64,000 nucleotides of DNA, taken from assembly GCF_014168535.1 (NCBI RefSeq), contig NZ_CP060007.1, positions 4,092,001 to 4,156,000 on the forward strand, given 5' to 3'. Position 1 is the stretch's first letter; every line of letters starts with the position of its first letter. The position numbers and the translations under genes are program-made. The notes under the pieces are model-generated. The model searched no databases. It saw nothing but the letters and a program-made list of their open reading frames with translations, and was not told the origin of the DNA. Positions 1 through 8,499 of the stretch are shown here, piece by piece. This DNA comes from Lacibacter sediminis (GTDB lineage Bacteria; Bacteroidota; Bacteroidia; Chitinophagales; Chitinophagaceae).

Positions 1-189
1 ATTGATCATCTGTGTTTTTCCCGGTGAGCCACTTGTCTTTGCCAGTTTCTGGTTGTTGCAGATCATATTGATGAGCGAAGATTTGCCCACGTTACTACGA
101 CCAATAAATGCATATTCCGGCTTATCGGGCTTGGGACAATCCTCTACTTTGGGACTGCTGATGACATATGTTGCTGAATGAATGTTCAC
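1..189 (-). CDS. engB: Ribosome biogenesis GTP-binding protein EngB/YsxC (3' end outside window)
   Basis: Only the first 63 codons are in the window; the gene runs off its left edge. EngB is a small TrmE-Era-like GTPase needed for 50S subunit assembly. The visible N-terminus has the family opening (VNIHSATY, then a KPEYAFIGRSNVGKSS stretch): the P-loop GRSNVGKSS is at residues 30-38 and the switch I region SPGKTQ at 55-60. I place the start at a GTG at 187-189, because homologues begin with Met just before an xIxSATF/Y segment and no ATG lies in frame nearby. It is divergent from ubiE, with about 150 bp between them. Confidence 0.88.
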   Translation of the reverse strand, partial: MNIHSATYVISSPKVEDCPKPDKPEYAFIGRSNVGKSSLINMICNNQKLAKTSGSPGKTQMIN

Positions 190-214
190 GGCTGCAAGAT
201 ACTTGAAGAAAGTG

Positions 215-313
215 GATAGCCGATAGTAATTAGTCGGTAGCAATAATCCGGATGCTAACCTGGACTACAAACTATCCTCTATCGGCTATCGGCTTACTTC
301 CTACCTCGTACTT
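215..313. repeat. Degenerate 7-bp periodic repeat with a 12-bp inverted repeat
   Basis: GATAGCCGATAG at 215-226 is the exact reverse complement of CTATCGGCTATC at 279-290. The right half reads as successive heptamers from 272: CTATCCT, CTATCGG, CTATCGG, CTTACTT, CCTACCT, CGTACTT. It lies between engB and ubiE, directly upstream of the ubiE promoter element, and looks non-coding. Similar 7-bp periodicity recurs at 29747-29781 and 47168-47202. Confidence 0.6.
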
Positions 314-327
314 GCCTGTTCCCTCCT

Positions 328-335
328 TACCTTTG
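328..335 (+). promoter_or_regulatory. Bacteroidota -7 element of ubiE
   Basis: TACCTTTG matches TAnnTTTG exactly and lies 6 bp before the ubiE ATG at 342. Transcription would start at or very near the start codon. No clear -33 TTTG is seen. Confidence 0.6.
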
Positions 336-341
336 CGCACC

Positions 342-1088
342 ATGAGCGAACAATACGCACACGATAAAGTTGTACCCGACAAAGCATCGGAGCAAAGTAA
401 GAAAAAGCAGGTAGCAGAAATGTTTGATGACATTGCTCCCCGCTACGATTTCCTCAACCGTTTTCTCTCAGCCGGCATCGATACGGGCTGGCGAAAAAAA
501 GCATTGGCCAAATTAAAAGACCTTCAACCGAAACTGATGCTGGATGTAGCAACAGGTACAGGTGATGTGGCCATTATGGCTGCAAAACAGCTGCAGCCCG
601 AGAAGATCATTGGTATTGATATCAGTGAAGGAATGCTGGAAGGCGGTCGTGTAAAGGTGAAAGCCAAGGGTTTAGAGACTATTATTGAGCTGAAAAGCGG
701 TGACAGCGAAACAATAAATTTTCCCGATAACACGTTTGATGCAGTAACTGTGGCGTTTGGCGTGCGAAATTTCGAAAACCTTGAAAAAGGGATCAGCGAA
801 ATTTACCGTGTGTTGAAACCAGGTGGCCGACTGGTAGTGCTGGAATTTTCGAAACCAAAACTACCCGGCGTGTTACAGGCATACAATCTTTATATGGGAT
901 TGGTTGCCCCACAGGTGGCAGGCGCTTTCAGTAAAAACAAAAAAGCCTATCAATATCTTAACAACAGCATCAAAGCATTTCCTGAAGGACAAAACTTTGT
1001 GGCTGTATTGAACAAAACCGGATTTAAAGACACTTCATGCAAACCTCTTACGCTCGGCATATGCAGTATTTATTGCGGCGACAAATAA
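342..1088 (+). CDS. ubiE: Demethylmenaquinone methyltransferase (UbiE/MenG)
   Basis: Class I SAM-dependent C-methyltransferase catalysing the last step of menaquinone synthesis. The protein has 248 residues, as usual for the family. Visible features are the MFDDIAPRYDFLNR entry segment (27-40), SAM motif I DVATGTGDV (68-76), acidic D93 in GIDIS, the VAFGVRNF segment (137-144) and YRVLKPGG (155-162). The frame is open upstream to 252, but that part is simple-sequence DNA. I chose ATG 342 because homologues start here and a TAnnTTTG element sits at 328-335. It is followed by an overlapping porT gene, an arrangement common in Bacteroidota. Confidence 0.95.
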   Translation: MSEQYAHDKVVPDKASEQSKKKQVAEMFDDIAPRYDFLNRFLSAGIDTGWRKKALAKLKDLQPKLMLDVATGTGDVAIMAAKQLQPEKIIGIDISEGMLEGGRVKVKAKGLETIIELKSGDSETINFPDNTFDAVTVAFGVRNFENLEKGISEIYRVLKPGGRLVVLEFSKPKLPGVLQAYNLYMGLVAPQVAGAFSKNKKAYQYLNNSIKAFPEGQNFVAVLNKTGFKDTSCKPLTLGICSIYCGDK

Positions 1089-1777
1089 TCGTTACCCTTC
1101 TACTTATTACCTGTGTATTTACATCATTTGCACAACGAGAAACAAACCTGCCCAACCATGAGCAGAAGGCTTATTACTTTGGTATTACGCTAAGCGGTAA
1201 CAGTGCTTATTTTCATATGAACCATCATCCGAAATTTTTGCAGGATGACAGTGTTGCAACAGTTGGTTCTACCAGCAGTGCAGGTTTTGGATTGGGTTTG
1301 CTCGGTACTTTACGTTTGGTAGACCATTTAGAAGTAAGAACCAACCCTCAACTCATTTTTGCTTCACGTGGCATTAATTATTATCTCTCATACCCGCTTA
1401 CAGGTGATAAGAACTGGCAACAAAAAACTGTTGAAAGTATTTACATCAGTGTGCCTTTGCAATTAAAATTCAGCAGCGACAGGATCGATAATTTCCGTGT
1501 GTATATGCTGGGTGGTGGTAAGTTCGATTATGATCTTGCCAGTAACAGCCAGGCACGCCGTGCAGAAGACCTTGTAAAACTCAATAAGTCTGCATTGGGT
1601 TATGAAGTGGGTCTTGGTTTTCATTTCTACTTTCCAACCTTTATCATGAGCCCTGAAATAAAATTCAGTAACAGCTTTCAAAGTGTTCATGCAAGAGATC
1701 AATACCTCATCTATTCAAATGTGATCGATAAAATGCAGGCGAGAATGATTGTGTTTAGTATACACTTAGAAGGATAA
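1061..1777 (+). CDS. porT: PorT family outer-membrane protein
   Basis: 238-residue exported protein. It has a signal peptide (basic MQYLLRRQ, hydrophobic core, cleavage near SFAQ at about residue 25) followed by a beta-rich body with alternating aromatic/polar strands and glycine turns, as in the small PorT-type barrels. PorT is required for type IX secretion and gliding in Porphyromonas and Flavobacterium. The frame also has an ATG at 1037; I prefer 1061 because it gives a normal signal-peptide n-region. It overlaps the ubiE end by about 28 bp. The ubiE-porT pairing supports the call; similarity alone gives only 'porin-family barrel'. Confidence 0.8.
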   Translation: MQYLLRRQIIVTLLLITCVFTSFAQRETNLPNHEQKAYYFGITLSGNSAYFHMNHHPKFLQDDSVATVGSTSSAGFGLGLLGTLRLVDHLEVRTNPQLIFASRGINYYLSYPLTGDKNWQQKTVESIYISVPLQLKFSSDRIDNFRVYMLGGGKFDYDLASNSQARRAEDLVKLNKSALGYEVGLGFHFYFPTFIMSPEIKFSNSFQSVHARDQYLIYSNVIDKMQARMIVFSIHLEG

Positions 1778-2076
1778 TGACATTAAAAATCCATCACCTT
1801 GTTCTGTTATTTTCTTTATTTGCAATTCTGTCATGCAAGAATTACTACAACAATACAATTCATTGGATTGATTCAATACCCCAAGGCGCACACATTGACT
1901 CAGTAAAGCAAAGCCAACCATCGTTTATTGAAATTGATTGGGAACATCCGCAATACTTTGATTCATCAAAGAGTTACAATGTAAAAAAAATCAAAAACTG
2001 TTATGATGTATTAAAAATGTCTCACCGACTTGTTTTTGTAAATGACAAATTTATAATGCGCATTTCCAAAAAGTAA
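1777..2076 (+). CDS. Small putative lipoprotein, function unknown
   Basis: 99 residues, starting in a 1-base overlap with the porT stop codon (taAtg), so probably translationally coupled to it. The N-terminus is a hydrophobic signal ending in FAILSC, a plausible but non-ideal lipobox with Cys20 as the lipidated residue. The remainder is polar with several Tyr/Trp/Asp residues and no motif I recognise. The coding is AT-rich. Position after porT suggests an envelope protein, but nothing in the sequence shows a specific role. Confidence 0.6.
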   Translation: MTLKIHHLVLLFSLFAILSCKNYYNNTIHWIDSIPQGAHIDSVKQSQPSFIEIDWEHPQYFDSSKSYNVKKIKNCYDVLKMSHRLVFVNDKFIMRISKK

Positions 2077-2098
2077 ATTGGAATGAATATCTCTTCAA

Positions 2099-3814
2099 TC
2101 AATAGTCATATTCCCTGAACCACAAATTCATCCGCACTCCTAACCCAAGCATGGTTGTATTTTGTGAAGCGTCATTTCCCTTCTTAAATCGGCGAAGCAA
2201 CAGGTTGGCATCAATAAAAATATTTTCATACACTTCATAGCTCGCAAGGAATAATGCGTTGATCCCTTTACTCGCTACACCGTTGGTTGTGGTGTAACCA
2301 TAGTTGCTTGTGCGTCCATCTGTATTCAAACGGAAAATATCGCTGCCTGCATTGCGGCCACTTGCGCTGTCCAATCCCTGTTTCCAATAGATCAGTCTGC
2401 CTGTTAAATTCAATTTGCCTGTTGGCTGATAACGTAACACCGCAATCACTTCATTGAAATTTGCTCCAAGCGGATGTGCCAATGGTTGATTGTAATGTGT
2501 ATAGCTCGATACAGAATCAAAATGCGAGTAAGTGAACGGACGAACAGTGTTCCACTCCAACTGCAGATCAAGATTATTGACATTCGCCACATCAATGTAT
2601 TTCAAACCAAGCTGACTCCCGGTTTTGTTGCCCCACCAGCTGCGGTCGTTACGTAATTCTGAAAAATTAAATTCATCAATGATCAATTGTCCATACAGTT
2701 GTACACGTTTAAAGAGATTGGCTTTAAAATCGGCACCCACCAATGCATTATCACTGCTGCCTAAATTTCCTTCGATCGTGCGGTAGAAAATGATCGGGTT
2801 CATATAACCGAACTCAAATTTATCCTTTCGGCCAAACACAACGCCTTCAAACAAACCAATATTTAACCAGGGCAAAACATTCATACTTAAATGATGCATC
2901 GCTGCATATTTCTTTGGCACCAGTGCATTAGTACTGTTGCTCTTGCTGTTGGTATGTAATTCCATGAACAGGTTCTGGTAATTGAATTTCCAGATACGTG
3001 TGTTGAGTTTTACAAACAACTGATTTCCGGCAAACTCGCTCAGCATTAAACTGCGGCAACCATTGCCGATAAAATTGCGATCATAACCGATCTGGAAGTT
3101 GATATACTTTGCAGCATTGAATGTGAATGATCCACGTGCATCAAAATAATCCACACCTGTTTGCTTAAAGGTCTTATGAAAATTAGCACCCGGCACAGCA
3201 TCAAGACTGTCGATCCAGTTCTGCACAAACAATGGTCCCCGCTCCTGCACATCCATGGCCATGGCACTAAAGCCAACACGGTTGCCAACATTACCACGCA
3301 CATTCAATCCACGTTGATTGATGAAAATATTCTGATCCGTATTATTCAACTCAACAGATTGACGATAACTGATCATCGGGTTAATGGCAATAAAGAAATC
3401 ATCACCATATTTTTCAATAAAGCTGGCAGGCGTTTTATAAAATTTCTTGAGAAATGGCTTTTTGCTATTAAAGCTGCTGCGATCACCCGTTACCCATTCC
3501 TGGTTATTGAGGTAAAGGCTGCGGAGGTTATATTGATCAGCCTTGCTTAACCGAAGTGCTGTATCCTGGTTGTAAAATAACGGCGTGTGTGCCAACATCG
3601 AATCGGCTTTAGCACCCAGCCATTGCACCGCATAACGGCGGTCGTAAGGCTTGGTAGAAGTGAAGTTGAGATCGCTTACCGTTCCGGTCTTTAATTCAAG
3701 CCGATCGATAAAATGAAGGTGTTTTGATTGCTGCTGCAGATAAGTACTTTGTGCAGCGGAAAAAAAGGGTATAGCAAGAAGAGCTAACCATAGACTGCAT
3801 TTGCTAAATTGCAT
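2099..3814 (-). CDS. Outer-membrane beta-barrel protein, capsule-assembly Wzi / RemB-like
   Basis: 571-residue exported protein with a signal peptide (MQFSKCSLWLALLAIPFFSA, cleaved before AQS) and a body of many amphipathic strands ending in aromatic residues (NLWFREYDY), typical of an outer-membrane barrel. The central stretch with GYDRNFIGNG and the following RSL/LSEF segment resembles the Bacteroidota family annotated as Wzi-like or gliding protein RemB. The frame extends to an ATG at 3859, but that adds a 15-residue polar leader before the signal, so I prefer 3814. Transcribed towards the preceding lipoprotein gene. Family membership is from recall; barrel topology is seen in sequence. 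Confidence 0.65.
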   Translation of the reverse strand: MQFSKCSLWLALLAIPFFSAAQSTYLQQQSKHLHFIDRLELKTGTVSDLNFTSTKPYDRRYAVQWLGAKADSMLAHTPLFYNQDTALRLSKADQYNLRSLYLNNQEWVTGDRSSFNSKKPFLKKFYKTPASFIEKYGDDFFIAINPMISYRQSVELNNTDQNIFINQRGLNVRGNVGNRVGFSAMAMDVQERGPLFVQNWIDSLDAVPGANFHKTFKQTGVDYFDARGSFTFNAAKYINFQIGYDRNFIGNGCRSLMLSEFAGNQLFVKLNTRIWKFNYQNLFMELHTNSKSNSTNALVPKKYAAMHHLSMNVLPWLNIGLFEGVVFGRKDKFEFGYMNPIIFYRTIEGNLGSSDNALVGADFKANLFKRVQLYGQLIIDEFNFSELRNDRSWWGNKTGSQLGLKYIDVANVNNLDLQLEWNTVRPFTYSHFDSVSSYTHYNQPLAHPLGANFNEVIAVLRYQPTGKLNLTGRLIYWKQGLDSASGRNAGSDIFRLNTDGRTSNYGYTTTNGVASKGINALFLASYEVYENIFIDANLLLRRFKKGNDASQNTTMLGLGVRMNLWFREYDY

Positions 3815-3939
3815 GCGGTTGTGTTTTAATCGTAAAAATAAGTGATACAAGCGATACATCGTGCTGAATAGTACAGAGTTTTAAGTCTGATACCGCTGGC
3901 AGGATACACAACCAATTATCTGAAATAACTGAATAACTC

Positions 3940-5286
3940 ATGGCGCAACATTATCTGCTTAAGAATTGCTTACTCGTAAACGAAGGAAAGATCACCCCAA
4001 CTGATGTACTCATCAAGAATGGGCGTATTGAAAAGATCGCTGCTTCTATCAGTAATGCAAACGGAGCAACAGAAATAAACGCAGAAGGCAAGTATCTTTT
4101 ACCCGGTGCAATTGATGACCAGGTGCATTTCCGTGAACCGGGTTTAACGCATAAAGCAACCATTCATACAGAAGCAAAAGCAGCTGTAGCTGGCGGTGTA
4201 ACCAGTTTTATGGAAATGCCCAACACTATTCCCAACGCATTGAATTTGGAGTTACTTGAAGACAAGTATGCCATTGCTGCCAACACATCACTTGCCAACT
4301 ACTCCTTTTACATGGGCACCAGTAATACAAGTGCCGATGATACATTGAAGGCGAATGATTTCAAAAACAGTATTTGCGGTATCAAGATCTTCATGGGCGC
4401 AAGCACCGGCAATATGCTGGTTGATAATTACAATACACTCGATAAAGTATTTCGTGAAAGTGAAATGCTCATTGCTACACATTGCGAAAGCGAAAGCATC
4501 ATCAAAGAAAATTATGAACGTTTAAAAGCATTGAAAGGTGAATTATCGCCTGCCGATCATCCGCTGGTGAGGGATGTAGATGGTTGCTATGAATCATCAT
4601 TAATGGCCATACAGATCGCAAGACAATACAACACACGCTTACATATCCTGCATATCAGCACAGCAAAAGAACTGGAACTGTTTGGCAATATGATGCCGTT
4701 GAAAGAAAAACGCATCACCAGCGAAGTGTGTGTGCATCATTTGCATTATACCGCTGACGATTATGCAACACTTGGCTACCGCATTAAATGCAACCCGGCC
4801 ATTAAAGCAAAAGAAAACAAAGAAGCCTTGTGGAAAGCATTGCTTGATGACCGAATTGATGTGATTGCAACCGATCATGCGCCTCATGCATGGGAAGAAA
4901 AGCAAGGATCATACGAACATGCACATGCAGGATTACCATTGGTGCAACATCCATTACTCTTGATGCTTCATTATTATAAAGAAGGAAGAATTTCATTGGA
5001 ACGTATTGTGGAAAAGATGAGTCATGCCGTTGCCGATTGTTTCCAGGTAAAAGAACGTGGTTATGTGCGTGAAGGTTATTTTGCTGACCTGGTATTGGTT
5101 GACCTCAACAAACCATCGACCGTAACAAAAGAAAACTTACTTTACAAATGTGGCTGGAGTCCGTTGGAAGGGTTCACTTTCCCGGCAACTATCTCGCATA
5201 CATTTGTAAATGGTCATCTTGTTTATGGAAATGGACACATAGATGAATCACAGATGGGGCAACGGTTATTATTCGATAGAAAATAA
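3940..5286 (+). CDS. pyrC: Dihydroorotase (amidohydrolase superfamily)
   Basis: Converts carbamoyl-aspartate to dihydroorotate in pyrimidine synthesis. The 448 residues fit the class I dihydroorotase/allantoinase type. Visible residues: metal/substrate loop IDDQVHFREPG (58-68), Lys149 in CGIKIFMG, His181 in ATHCES, HILHIST (235-241), and catalytic Asp312 in ATDHAPH. The usual first ligand of the HxH pair is Gln61 here; I recall the same substitution in other Bacteroidota dihydroorotases. Other pyrimidine genes in the window are the two carB parts at 30.1 and 38.9 kb. The MutS-like gene follows closely. Confidence 0.92.
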   Translation: MAQHYLLKNCLLVNEGKITPTDVLIKNGRIEKIAASISNANGATEINAEGKYLLPGAIDDQVHFREPGLTHKATIHTEAKAAVAGGVTSFMEMPNTIPNALNLELLEDKYAIAANTSLANYSFYMGTSNTSADDTLKANDFKNSICGIKIFMGASTGNMLVDNYNTLDKVFRESEMLIATHCESESIIKENYERLKALKGELSPADHPLVRDVDGCYESSLMAIQIARQYNTRLHILHISTAKELELFGNMMPLKEKRITSEVCVHHLHYTADDYATLGYRIKCNPAIKAKENKEALWKALLDDRIDVIATDHAPHAWEEKQGSYEHAHAGLPLVQHPLLLMLHYYKEGRISLERIVEKMSHAVADCFQVKERGYVREGYFADLVLVDLNKPSTVTKENLLYKCGWSPLEGFTFPATISHTFVNGHLVYGNGHIDESQMGQRLLFDRK

Positions 5287-5308
5287 ATTTTATACCGACA
5301 GAACAATT

Positions 5309-6625
5309 TTGGAAATAGACAAAGTCACATACTACGATCTTTCGATCTTCAATACGGAAGAAGAATATTCACTGCTGCACCGTATCAATTTCTGCAATAC
5401 GTTTGGAGGCAAACAGAAACTGGAATACCTGTTAACGCATCCGCATCATAACCTCAAAAAAATCGAGGATACACAACAAACCCTACAACAGATCGGTGAA
5501 GTAATTCTGCAATGGCCCAAAGAAATCACCAACGGAACCATCCTTGTGTTAGAAAAGTTTTACGGTTACCCGTTTGATAACATTCCTGACAGTTATTCAC
5601 CTGTACCCGCTTTTTTCTATCGTTTGTTTGAAGCACCGGATTACCGTTTGGTGCGATACACAGTTGGACATTTTATTGATTTCCTGAGAGGAATGTCTCA
5701 ATTGCAGAAGTTATTTGATCAGGATAATCTCTCTCCTATTCTCCAATCATTAATCGTTGAGGTTAGGAAACTGTTGAATCATTCCATGGTACATGATATG
5801 ATCAAACAACATTCATCCGCCACACTTGCTCCGTCGAAAATGTTGCGGTTCGGAAATTTTTTACGCATTGAATATAAACGGCAGGCAGAACAACTGATCG
5901 ATATTTATCATAAGCTCGATGCGTATTACAGCATGGCGAAAGCGGTACAACATTTTGATCTTCATTTTCCTGAAATAAAAGAGAGCGATGAGCCGTTGAT
6001 CAAAGCAAAGGGTTTGTATCATTTGTTATTGCAAACACCGGTGGCGTATGATATTACATTGAACCCGCAAACAAATTTTCTTTTCCTTACCGGTGCCAAC
6101 ATGGCTGGAAAGAGTACGTTCATTAAATCAGTTGGTTGTGCTGTTTATCTCGCACATGTGGGTATGGGTGTTCCTGCTGCTTCCATGGAGTTGAGTCTGT
6201 TTGATGGGTTGCTGAGTAATATTCAGGTGCAGGATAATATTGTAAAAGGCGAAAGTTATTTTTATAATGAAGTGCAACGGATCAAGAATACGGTATTAAA
6301 AATTACCGACGGAAGGAAATGGCTGGTGTTGATCGATGAATTATTTAAAGGCACCAACATACAGGATGCCATGCATTGCAGCACAGCCGTGATCAAAGGA
6401 TTACTGAAGATCAAAAACTCCTTGTTCATTCTATCTACACACTTGTATGAAATTGGTGATGAGTTGAAACAATATCCCAATATCAGCTTCCGCTATTTTG
6501 AAACAACAGCAACAGAGGAGCAATTACAATTCAGTTACCAGTTAAAAGAAGGTATCAGCAATGACCGCTTTGGTTATTTGATTTTGAAACGGGAGAAAGT
6601 GGTGGAGATGCTGGAGAAATTGTAA
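5309..6625 (+). CDS. MutS-family ATPase lacking the mismatch-recognition domain
   Basis: About 438 residues with only the MutS core/lever helices and the C-terminal ABC-type ATPase. Walker A GANMAGKST is near residue 262, the conserved GESYFYNEVQRI segment follows, then Walker B LVLIDELFKGTN and STHLYEI. The N-terminal mismatch-binding and connector domains of MutS (about 850 residues) are absent, so classical mismatch recognition is unlikely. Homologues begin with xIDKxTYxDLSIF, which matches a TTG start at 5309; an in-frame ATG at 5243 would overlap pyrC by 44 bp and add an atypical leader. Exact role unknown. Confidence 0.85.
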   Translation: MEIDKVTYYDLSIFNTEEEYSLLHRINFCNTFGGKQKLEYLLTHPHHNLKKIEDTQQTLQQIGEVILQWPKEITNGTILVLEKFYGYPFDNIPDSYSPVPAFFYRLFEAPDYRLVRYTVGHFIDFLRGMSQLQKLFDQDNLSPILQSLIVEVRKLLNHSMVHDMIKQHSSATLAPSKMLRFGNFLRIEYKRQAEQLIDIYHKLDAYYSMAKAVQHFDLHFPEIKESDEPLIKAKGLYHLLLQTPVAYDITLNPQTNFLFLTGANMAGKSTFIKSVGCAVYLAHVGMGVPAASMELSLFDGLLSNIQVQDNIVKGESYFYNEVQRIKNTVLKITDGRKWLVLIDELFKGTNIQDAMHCSTAVIKGLLKIKNSLFILSTHLYEIGDELKQYPNISFRYFETTATEEQLQFSYQLKEGISNDRFGYLILKREKVVEMLEKL

Positions 6626-6627
6626 AG

Positions 6628-7194
6628 ATGAACTTACTTGATTATATATACAATGTATTAGCTAATGGCTACTTTTATGTAGCACTTTTCTTATTGCTCG
6701 CCTATCTGTTCTTAAAAAAGCAAAGAACAGTTTTAAAGGAAATAATTATCTCATCTAACCTGTTGTCGCTGATCACTTATCTATTGTTTATCATTCATAG
6801 CGTTTATATATTCTATCCACTTATTCAACCATTCAATGATGAAAGAGATATCTTTTTTAAATATCGTATAGCTGGGCCTTATAGTCATTGCTTTTGGTTG
6901 TCGCTCATTAACAGTTTGATTATTTTCATATTACTGTTATTTAAGAAACCAAGACATTCAGTTTGGATAACCGTTTGGATGGTTATATCATCAGCTCCTT
7001 TTAATTATGAAAGACTAATATTGTGGATTACCTCTTTATACCGAGATTATCTCCCTTCAAGCTGGAGTGTTTATCACACTGATTTCTTTTACAATTATCC
7101 ATTCGTCCTGTATATATTTTTTTTAGCCTTAACTGTTTTCATTAGAAAATACCTCAAAAAGAGGAACATCCCGGAAACATCTACTTTGCAATAA
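6628..7194 (+). CDS. Integral membrane protein, unknown function
   Basis: 188 residues with about five hydrophobic segments (roughly 15-30, 40-62, 88-106, 112-128, 158-174) and a basic cytoplasmic tail. It begins 2 bp after the MutS-like gene and its stop overlaps the next ATG (taATGa), so it is probably cotranscribed. It is markedly AT-rich: a hand count of line 6721-6780 gives 19 G/C in 60. No family motif recognised. Confidence 0.6.
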   Translation: MNLLDYIYNVLANGYFYVALFLLLAYLFLKKQRTVLKEIIISSNLLSLITYLLFIIHSVYIFYPLIQPFNDERDIFFKYRIAGPYSHCFWLSLINSLIIFILLLFKKPRHSVWITVWMVISSAPFNYERLILWITSLYRDYLPSSWSVYHTDFFYNYPFVLYIFFLALTVFIRKYLKKRNIPETSTLQ

Positions 7195-8354
7195 TGAAAA
7201 AATTCTTTCTTAGGATAGGTATCATGATCGTCATTCTTCTTTCAGCCTACTTCATTTGGTCGCTTACAGGGCGTGCAAAAGAAAAAGAAACAGGTTGGAG
7301 TAAACTCCCTGAATTCAAAGCAAGATTTGAATATGTGGAAGCAGGTATCGACAGCGGCAAGGGAAATATCATCGGCATTCAACCTTATCTTACTGCTACC
7401 AGTTATTCAACTGCTTTCAATTTTGAAGTATCACTTCGTTTTTACTTTGAGCAATTGAAGCGTGAAAATAAACTCACTGATAAATCAATTGTTGTGTTGC
7501 CGGAATATATCGGCACATGGTTGGTGGCAGCCAATGAAAAAGAAACGATCTACAAACAGGAGACCATTGAAAAAGCGATGACCACCATGGTTCGTTCGAA
7601 CCTGTTCAGTTTCTTTTATGGTTATTTGAAGTCCCCGGCGAAAGACAAATCGAAGTATGCCATTTTCCATTTGAAAGCAGAAAAGATGGCCAAGCAATAC
7701 CAACAGGTTTTTTCAACACTCGCTAAAGTATATAAGTGCACCATTGTTGCAGGTTCTATTGCACTGCCGGATGCATCTATTAATTCCAAAGGTGAAATGC
7801 AAATCAAATCAGGTGCTCCCATTTATAATACATCAGTTGTATTTGGAAATGATGGAGAAATTCTTTCCCCATTGATCAAAAAATTGTTTCCGATTGATGA
7901 TGAGCAGGGTTTTACTGCTGCTGCGGATACTGAACTGCAACCTGTGTTTACAACCAAAGCGGGAAAGATGGCGGTGTTGATCTGTGCAGATAGTTGGTAC
8001 CCGCAAGCATACAACAATCTTACAAACAAAGCAGATTTTATTGTAGTACCATCACTTGGTGATAAGGATAGTGTTTGGCTTGCTGCCTGGAAAGGATACA
8101 ATGGTTTTAAAGCACCTGTTGATGTTGATACAACTGATTACAAAAAGATCAGCGAAGGTGATGCATGGCTCAAATACAGTATGAATAAACGGGCTGCAAC
8201 TGCAAATATTCATCAGGGCATGAATGTATTTTTTACCGGTAGTTTATGGGATATGAAACCAGAAGGAAGAGTACTGATCTTGCAGAATGATTCAACAACA
8301 GTTTTACCAGCATCTGTGGGTAAAGGAAGAATTGTGAATCTCTATTTACAATAA
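7194..8354 (+). CDS. Membrane-anchored carbon-nitrogen hydrolase (nitrilase superfamily)
   Basis: 386 residues. One N-terminal transmembrane helix (about 7-25) anchors a periplasmic or cytoplasmic nitrilase-fold domain. The Glu-Lys-Cys triad is visible: Glu in VVLPEYIGTW (about 103), Lys in SPLIKKLFP (about 229) and Cys in VLICADSWY (about 263). The superfamily hydrolyses amides, nitriles or transfers acyl groups (for example Lnt, but without Lnt's multiple membrane spans). The substrate cannot be read from the sequence. The start overlaps the preceding stop by one base. Confidence 0.8.
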   Translation: MKKFFLRIGIMIVILLSAYFIWSLTGRAKEKETGWSKLPEFKARFEYVEAGIDSGKGNIIGIQPYLTATSYSTAFNFEVSLRFYFEQLKRENKLTDKSIVVLPEYIGTWLVAANEKETIYKQETIEKAMTTMVRSNLFSFFYGYLKSPAKDKSKYAIFHLKAEKMAKQYQQVFSTLAKVYKCTIVAGSIALPDASINSKGEMQIKSGAPIYNTSVVFGNDGEILSPLIKKLFPIDDEQGFTAAADTELQPVFTTKAGKMAVLICADSWYPQAYNNLTNKADFIVVPSLGDKDSVWLAAWKGYNGFKAPVDVDTTDYKKISEGDAWLKYSMNKRAATANIHQGMNVFFTGSLWDMKPEGRVLILQNDSTTVLPASVGKGRIVNLYLQ

Positions 8355-8409
8355 CCATTATACGTTGAAACATCTATTTGTTCAATAATAGCAATACGGA
8401 TGAAAGGAT

Positions 8410-8420
8410 TGCGACGCAAC
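8410..8420. repeat. Partial copy of a dispersed repeat core
   Basis: TGCGACGCAAC matches 11 bp of the 22-bp repeat found at 29956-29977 and, inverted, at 40204-40225. It lies in the 145-bp spacer before comM. Short, so the relationship is tentative. Confidence 0.3.
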
Positions 8421-8499
8421 CGGGAATAATCAAGGAACTATCGCTGGTATTCAAATTTCTTATTAACTTGTTCTTACTTCTCAAACAACCATCAACTGC

